Source of the DNA: Okapia johnstoni
Lineage: Eukaryota > Chordata > Mammalia > Artiodactyla > Giraffidae
DNA length: 64,000 bases
Reading direction: 5' to 3'
Assembly (NCBI GenBank): GCA_024291935.2
Contig: CM044317.1
Coordinates: 60,254,730-60,318,729, forward strand
Below, piece by piece: positions 57,501 through 64,000 of the stretch. The notes under the pieces were generated by a model. That model saw only the letters and a list, made by a program, of their open reading frames with translations, was not told where the DNA came from and did no database searches. The translations under genes and the position numbers were made by a program. Every line of letters begins with the position of its first letter. Position 1 is the first letter of the stretch.

Positions 57501-58081
57501 TCTGTGTTTGACCTTTTCCCAGGAGTTCCCCTTTCAAGATGCTACAAGAAGGACAAAGTCCAATAGTGAGGCTGTAGAACACTGCTATGGTCATTGCCTG
57601 ACCCTTTCCACCCATGCTATGTGCAAGGAATAAGATGCTGCTCTAAGGTGCAGATATTCTTCAGAGAAAGAGCATATACACTTGGGGAAAGGCCCAGAGA
57701 AGCTAGGCCTAATAGTAGAACATAGACTTTTACACTAAGTATAAATAATATAAAGCTAATTTGAGATTCTTCTTGTAAAAAAGTAAAGATGGCTTTAAAA
57801 GTAAAGACCAAAATAGGTGTTATACACAAGGGCTATATGAACATTTTTTGAAGTCTACATTGTAAAATATCATGCCCAATCTTCACCACTCATCTATATA
57901 AATCAAAATCAAAATACTGAAATGTAAAATAAGAATATCCAATAAAGTTCTTTTCTTTTGATAGCATTTTTAATGTCCATGTAAAAGTCTTTGCCATCTT
58001 TCCCCAAAATATCTTTGAGGCCATATCTTATAATGGCTTGTATACATGCTCAATCTGTCACTTGTATAATGCAGCCAGGAT
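54501..58081. other. Long unique interval (3.6 kb)
   Basis: No supported gene or named repeat. Poly(A) tracts lie at 54910-54925 and 55864-55879. A 76-codon ATG-started plus frame lies at 57127-57357, and minus frames at 57397-57829. None has a motif I recognise. The stretch at about 54950-55740 has the look of an old degraded repeat, but I cannot name a family. Confidence 0.4.
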
Positions 58082-58202
58082 CAGTTCAGTTTAGTTCAGT
58101 TCAGTTGCTCAGTCATGTCCGACTCTTTGTGACCCCATGGACTGCAGCATGCCAGGCTTCCCTGTCCATCACCAACTCCCGTAACTTACTCACTTTATGG
58201 AC
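58082..58202 (-). mobile_element. BovB copy I, extreme 3' end, antisense
   Basis: About 120 bases only: 'gttcagttcagttgctcagt', 'gactctttgtgaccccatgg' and 'ccctgtccatcaccaactcc', then degraded. It lies directly next to antisense MIR-like sequence. Confidence 0.92.
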
Positions 58203-58370
58203 ATCTAGAAGCAACTGAGTGATCTTGAGCAAATCACTTCTCATCCTTAGGTCTCAGTTTTTTCTACCAGTGAAAGAACTGAGTGGAATGAAATTGACTT
58301 TCTAACTTTCTATATTGCAAGGAATCATAGAACTAAGTAAAATAGTATCTTCTTTTCACAGATAAGAAAC
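58203..58370 (-). mobile_element. MIR SINE, antisense
   Basis: 'gagtgatcttgagcaaatca', 'cttctcatccttaggtctca' and 'gttttttctaccagtgaaa' correspond to antisense MIR (TGTGACCTTGGGCAAGTCACTT, CTCAGTTTCCTCATCTGTAAA). Its left part is cut by BovB copy I. Confidence 0.65.
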
Positions 58371-59979
58371 TAGATTCAGAATTCTATTGCATAATTTTCC
58401 ATAGTTATGGAAAGAGCATAAATTATGGAAATGTCAGGTGAAAAGCAATTTATGCCTAAATTTTCCTGGTATTTATACCATTTCTGCCATATGTAAGCAC
58501 TATTATTCAGCCTCATACTTGTCTTCATCAAGTCCTGTTTCATCCATGAAGCTATCTCAGGCTACTTCAGTGTTAGAAATTTCAATTAAACTTGGCTAAA
58601 TCCTAAAGCAGTTGATTACATATTACGAAGTAGCATCTGTTTTCTGCTTATTTGAATCTCAAGACATAGTGTTTACTTCTTCAAAGGGACTAATTCTTGG
58701 TTTTCACTGTATCCCTCACATAATCCAAAAGCTATTTAGTGTATAAGGAGAATTGATAAAAATTGGTTGTTAAGTTCTTTGTCAGCCCTTGACTAATGAG
58801 GAGCTAGCAAATTAATACACAGAAAACAACTCAAACTAGAATTGAATCTCTTCATACCTAGCCTCGTCATGCCTTCTCCATTAGATAACTCTTCTACTCT
58901 GCCTAGAATGTTCTGTTCATTATTAATAGTGTTTTCTTTGAACCAGTTTTAAATTATCAGTATCTATTTGTTGTTTAATGGTAGGAAATTCTAAAAAGTG
59001 CTTTCTAAATATGAATTGAATCATCCCAAACAATGATATATATTGTAGAAATAATTTTTTTAAACTGACATAATGTTGATTTTATTGTTAATTTAATTGT
59101 TATAATTGTTTGGCTAATATGATTAAAATTTAAATATTCTTATAATAATATAGTTATTTCTTCATATTACTGCAGTCATTTTCTCTATTGTCAATTTTTC
59201 TTTCAGGATAGAACACTATCATCCATTAGGACAAAATACCCTAAGCCATTAACATGTTGCTTTGCTTAGGGATACCCAATAAAGGGAACTATTGGCTTAT
59301 TATAGTTCCCAATGGAGAGTTTTATGTGACAAACACATTTCTTTATATTCAAGAGCATACGGAAAATATTGGCAATTTAGTTTCCCATCATGGCATCTTA
59401 TCACACAATTCTGAATGAGCTAGTAAACAATAACATCACAATGTTTTACCACACAGATTATCCCTTGTAAAATAATAAAAATGCATCAGTAATATTTTTA
59501 ATAATCCTGTGCCTGTATTTGTTTACCCAAAAACAGTACCTCACACTAGCAGTAGAAACCAGATCTGTTAAATATTGGGTTAATTTTATTATCATGAAAA
59601 GTTCATCCAGATAATAAATGATTTTCCATAATACTTATTATTTTAACTGCCCCCTGATATTCTTCCTACTTCACTAGTGGAATAAAAAATGTTTACAGGA
59701 TTATGTTTTTTCAGTAGAAGTTACTATGTAGGAGAAGGGATCCAACTCTACTTTGACAATAGAGTCCTTTGAGGAAGACTTCTAAGCTACTAGGTCAAGA
59801 ACCTCATAATCACAGCTGGCAGCTTAAAGGGGCATTAATAATTATCTCAATCAGGAATTGAACTCAAATGTCTACATGAGCCAGACAATGCAAATTAGCA
59901 CATTGCATATTGTATACCCATCTAATGTGGACAGTAGCTACTAACTTTAGGCAATGGCTTGCATAAAGATGGATCACAT
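58371..59979. other. Unique AT-rich interval
   Basis: No gene or named repeat. A 9-bp inverted repeat, gggaactat/atagttccc, lies at 59284-59292 and 59302-59310. Confidence 0.45.
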
Positions 59980-61091
59980 AAAAACAAAGAAATTCCAGAA
60001 AAGATTCTACTTCTGCTTCATTGACTGGACTAAAGCGTTTGACTGTGTGGATCACAACAAACTGTGAAAAATTCTTAAAGAAATGGGAGTACCAGACCAT
60101 CTTACCTGCCTCCTGTGAAACCTGTATTTAGAAGCAACAGTTAGAACTGGACATGGAGCAATGGACTGGTTCAAAATTGGGAAAGGAGTTGTTAAGGCTG
60201 TATATGGTCACCCTGATTATTTAACTTATATGCAGAGTACACGATGCAAAATGCCAGTTTGGATGAATCACAAACTGGAATCAAGATTGTTGGGAGAAAT
60301 ATCAACCTCAGATATGCAGATACCACCACCATAATGGCAGAAATCAAGGAGGAACTAAAGAGCCTCTTGATGAAGGTGAAAGAGGAGAGTGAAAAAGCTG
60401 GCTTAAAAGTCAACATTCAAAAAACTAAGATCATGGCATCTAGTCCCATCACTTCATGGCAAATAGATGGGCAAAAAGTGGAAACAGTGACAGACTTTAC
60501 TTTCTTGGGCTCCAAAATCACTGTGCATTGTGACTGCAGCCACAAAATTAAAAGACACTTGCTCCTTGGAAGAAAAGCTATGACAAATCTAGACATCATA
60601 TTAAAAAAGCAGAGACATTACTCTGCCTACAAAGGTCTGTCTAGTCAAAGCTATGTTTTCTCCAGTAGTCACGTACAAATGTGAGAGTTGGACCATAAAG
60701 AAGTCTGAGCACTAAAGAATTGATGCTTTCAAACTATGGTGCTGGAGAAGATTTTTGAGAGTCTCTTGGACAGCAAGGAGATCAAACCAGTCAATTCTAA
60801 AGGAAATCAGTCCTGAATATTTATTGGAAGCACTGATGCTGAAGCTGAAACGCCAGTAATTTTGCCATCTGATGATAAGAGCTGACTCATTGGAAAAGAC
60901 CCTGATGCTAGGAAAGACTGTGGGCAAAAGGAGAAGGGGATGACAGAGGGTGAGATGGTTGGATGGCATCATTGACTCCACGAACATGAGTTTGAGCAAA
61001 CTCAGGGAGATAGTAAAGGACAGGGAAGCTGAGCTTGCTACAGTTCAAAAGGTTGCAAAGAGTTGGACACAACTTAATGACTGAACAACAA
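59980..61091 (+). mobile_element. BovB copy J, 3' 1.1 kb, sense
   Basis: From mid-RT ('ctacttctgcttcattgact', 'gatcacaacaaactgtgaaa') to 'aatgactgaacaacaatat' (ACAAC-type tail). Decayed: the frame 60244-60684 keeps 'KEESEKAGLKVNIQKTKIM', but the YADD region reads 'LRYADTTTIM' with the second Asp lost, and a frame change follows at an added a after 60600. Confidence 0.95.
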
Positions 61092-62354
61092 TATAGGCCA
61101 GGATTTCCATTTTTCAAGAGAAGCCAGAAATGATTTTAATATTGTTTCCCTATCGTGTTTTACTTCATGTGTTTAAATGCAAATCATTTTGTCTCTTCAA
61201 CTATGAAACTATCAGTTTCTTAACAGTTTGAGCCAGTACCTCATTCTACTAATTCAACAGCATTAGCTGAGAGCCAAGCCTTACAGAAAGGATAACATAG
61301 GTATTGCTGATTGACTGACAGACATGACTCACTGCTTAAGTCCATTCCAGGGTAGAGAAGGCCACTCTCTACAGAGCTGCTATTCAATATCTATTTTAAT
61401 ATAAGTCAAATCTACTATTAATCTTAAGGTTAAAAGAATATCTAAGAATCTCAGAAAGTGGTGCTACAATGAAAATGAGCTATGTTGATAATAGTAATTT
61501 TGAGTAAAAACTTAATCTGACAATACAGAGAGTAACCATTTAGTCATCCTAGAAACATAAACACACACACAATATGAAGAAATATTAAACACATATAAAA
61601 AGGTAAATTTCCAATAAATTTAACTTTTTCATTCTGTATAATTACTGGAAAGCCTACTGGGAAATGCAAGTGGCACCAGACATCTAACCATAAACTTCAA
61701 GTTTTATTTTTTGGGAAAAGAAAAATTTTCAAAACCTATTTTACAAAATATATCTTCATAGTTGGTCATGTTACGTAGAAATTAAAATGAATCACCTAGA
61801 GTAGCATTATTCTAATAAAAAAAGAATGTGATTTACATATGTAATTTTAAATTTTTAGCAGTCACACATTCTAAAAGTAGAGTTAAACATAAAAAATTAA
61901 TTTCAATAGCATTTTAGATATATTAGGTTAAATAAAATTTATCCTTCAGCATGTGATCTTTATCAAAAATTATAAGCAAGATAATGTATATTTTTCATTC
62001 TCAGTCTTTGAAATCCAGTGTGTATTTTACATTTATAGCACATAGAATTTGAACTTGTCATATTTCAAATACTTAATAGCCACATATGCAGCACAGATAC
62101 AGGAAAAAAATCATGCTTTCTCTATACATATTAGATAAGATCTGATATTGTCAACATTATTTCAATGATTGAGAATTGTCAAGAAAAAGTGGCTCAAGTT
62201 TCTAGGAAAAGGGTGACCAGAATGACTTAAAATAGGTTTATCTGGACTTTTTCTTCTTTGAATACTGTCAAGAGTCAATAACATCTTCCAGTATTTGTAT
62301 TCTTTTGGTGAATTACAAGTGAAACATAGACACACAAAATAGTTTGTCAGAAAA
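61092..62354. other. Unique AT-rich interval
   Basis: No gene or named repeat recognised. Confidence 0.45.
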
Positions 62355-62364
62355 GTTCTGCTAG

Positions 62365-62552
62365 CTATATTTAAAATGGATAACCAACAAGTACCTACTG
62401 TATAGTATATGGAACTCTCCTCAATGTTATGTGGCAATTTGTATGGGTGGGAAGTTTGGAGGAGAATGGATACATATATATGTATGACTGAGTCCCTCAT
62501 CACAGTATTGTTAATCAGCTATACTCGACTGTATAATAAAAAGTTAAAAAAA
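62365..62552 (+). mobile_element. Old ruminant L1 3' end
   Basis: 'aatggataaccaacaagtac', 'ctactgtatagtatatggaa', 'atatatgtatgactgagtcc' and 'agctatactcgactgtataa' with an A-rich end match the artiodactyl L1 3' UTR. The flanks gttctgctag (62355-62364) and attctgttag (62553-62562) look like a diverged target-site duplication. Confidence 0.8.
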
Positions 62553-62562
62553 ATTCTGTTAG

Positions 62563-64000
62563 GAAGCCAGTCTCTTTTCCAATTATATTATGGTAGTCAT
62601 CAATTGTCTATTCCCTCCCAGGAAAGTTAATCCTTATCTCCTAAGATATCTCTCAGGAAAGTCAATAGAATAAGCAAATCCCCAATGATTTGTTCTAGAA
62701 AAATTCATATTCAAATATACACCTTAAAAGAACCACCTTTCTTCTGAGAATTGGCACATCTGTACTAATTTCTTTATATATATTACAAAGTTGAACTATA
62801 ACCTTCTAATACAAAGCAAACAAATCTGCTCCACTTAATAAATATTTGCTGCAACAAAAAAGCAAAGAACTTCACTGAGTATTTCCATAGGATTGAGTTT
62901 ATTTTTCCTCTTATCAGTAAACTCAAGTTTACTCTTATACTACTGGCATGGAGGAGAGAAAGAAATACACGTATTTCAATAATATTTCTCTGCTTTATTT
63001 TAGATAATCCATTTGCAAGCTGAAATGTGAATCTCTGAAAATACTAGTATCACTGTGGGGGAGAATGTGTGTGTGCGTGCTCACCCATGCGCGCCTGGGT
63101 GCATGATGTTTTCATGTCTTTATCCTCCTCAGGTTTATTGGAGCCAGAAGGAAGAGGAAGGAGGCTTTTGAAAAAGGAGCGGCATTGAGGAAATGAGGTG
63201 TGAACTTGTGCTAACAATGAAGGCTGTAGGCTTTTTGTGACTTAAGATGGAAAGATTCATTTCATTCAGAGCCCAACACACACCTCCAGGTGTGTTTATC
63301 ACAGCTCTTCAGAGAGGAAGTGGCCATTTTTTTTGTGGTTGCAAAACAAAAAAACAGTGTTTGTTTTCGTAGCCCTGACCTAAGATCTATCCACTGTATC
63401 CCTCTGTGTTTGCAAACCTCCTCCCTGAGTCCAGTAGCAGGTGTGAGGGAACTGAAAACAAAATATTTAAGCTGAGCAGTCCCTTTTCCATTTAGGAGTT
63501 CTGTTACCATTTGAGTTCTTGGAAAGGCGTAGCTGAGGTCAACAGCATGATTATATGAAGAGGCTGCTGCCAACTGGCAGACATTTTCCAAGGTCATAGA
63601 GAGTATACTAAATAACTTTAGTCACTAAATTTATTTCTAGTTTTTTATTTGAAGTTTAATATTCACATTTGTTTATATAAGTTGAATCCTGTCAAAGAAA
63701 AGTTTCCATCTGGAGAAAGATCAAAATTAGAAGTGCAAGTGTGACTAGAATATTTGAAGTTGAGGAAGAAAGTAACCCTCCATGAGAAGTCTAGAGGTGT
63801 TAGCCTACCAAAATACACCTGTGTAGGGGGAGAGATGTTGCAATCAGAAGCCAAATCATTTTCAAATCTCCATGACTTGCTGGAAACATCTTCCTTAAGC
63901 TGTAGTCTTGTCCCCCTCTCTTTGAATAAATCAACCCCAGCAAGTTGAGCTGCCAACTAAGTTTATACATGACACAATCCATATGCACAAGCTGGGCCTC
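62563..64000. other. Unique interval at the window end
   Basis: No gene or named repeat. 63060-63110 is TG/GC-rich ('gtgtgtgtgcgtgctcaccc'). The 111-codon minus frame 63262-63597 and overlapping frames at 63663-63988 have no recognised motif. Mutually overlapping frames on both strands argue against coding. Confidence 0.4.
63278..63297. promoter_or_regulatory. T-box-like palindrome
   Basis: acacacct-cc-aggtgtgttt is a perfect 8-bp inverted repeat (63278-63285 and 63288-63295) with a 2-base centre. AGGTGTG is the core half-site of T-box factors (Brachyury/TBX family), which bind such head-to-head pairs. Sequence motif only. Function is inference. Confidence 0.4.

Noticed and set aside
57397..57640. 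Minus-strand text 'LAHSMGGKGQ' recalling SNF2-helicase motif I
   Set aside because: The following residues do not fit any helicase I know and the Gly-Lys-Thr is not intact. Treated as coincidence.
63262..63597. 111-codon minus-strand frame near the window end
   Set aside because: No motif recognised, and overlapping frames on the opposite strand are equally open. Not supported as a gene.

Overview
This window reads as intergenic or deep-intronic nuclear DNA of a pecoran ruminant (cattle, sheep, goat or deer group). It is full of BovB (RTE-class) LINE copies, Bov-tA SINEs (tRNA-derived head plus Bov-A tail) and ruminant-type L1 3' ends. That combination is characteristic of Bovidae and related families. 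I cannot tell the species from the sequence alone. I found no host protein-coding gene, tRNA, rRNA or snRNA. All open frames that resemble known proteins are pieces of LINE endonuclease/reverse transcriptase, and all are broken. Many longer open frames begin at TTG or GTG, so they mean little in a mammal.

Layout. 0-13 kb: Bov-tA SINEs, an L2 relic, a Tigger1 relic (2163-2440), a BovB copy with an inverted 5' part (5425-6931), a second Tigger-type relic (9289-9502) and a BovB 3' end (11505-12013). 13-21 kb: a short L1 3' end with perfect target-site duplications, then an ancient L1/HAL1-like element. The downstream L1 there was invaded in turn by an MLT1 LTR, an antisense L1 3' end (itself hit by a SINE and a BovB) and a further BovB. 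21-28 kb: mostly old sequence, with an L2 split by an MLT1 LTR at about 25.7-27.4 kb. 28-35 kb: an L1 ORF2 remnant carrying two SINEs, MIR relics, and three more ruminant L1 3' ends, the largest at 34.3-35.1 kb. 35-41 kb: unique AT-rich sequence, plus a SINE sitting inside a 55-bp duplication. 41.5-46.3 kb: a decayed L1 split by an antisense BovB, then an antisense L1. 47.8-49.2 kb: a G-run cluster and a GC-rich patch. 49.4-52.4 kb: two BovB copies whose overlapping RT segments lie in opposite orientation, abutting an L1 3' end. 53-61 kb: further SINE, BovB and MIR copies. 61-64 kb: unique sequence with one L1 3' end and a T-box-like palindrome.

No operon, pathway or gene system is present. 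The information here is a layered record of retrotransposition: target-site duplications, nested order, 5' inversion and an internal deletion. I found no sign of an undescribed functional system. The best candidates for follow-up are unusual insertion structures and a few short non-B-DNA or regulatory-like motifs.
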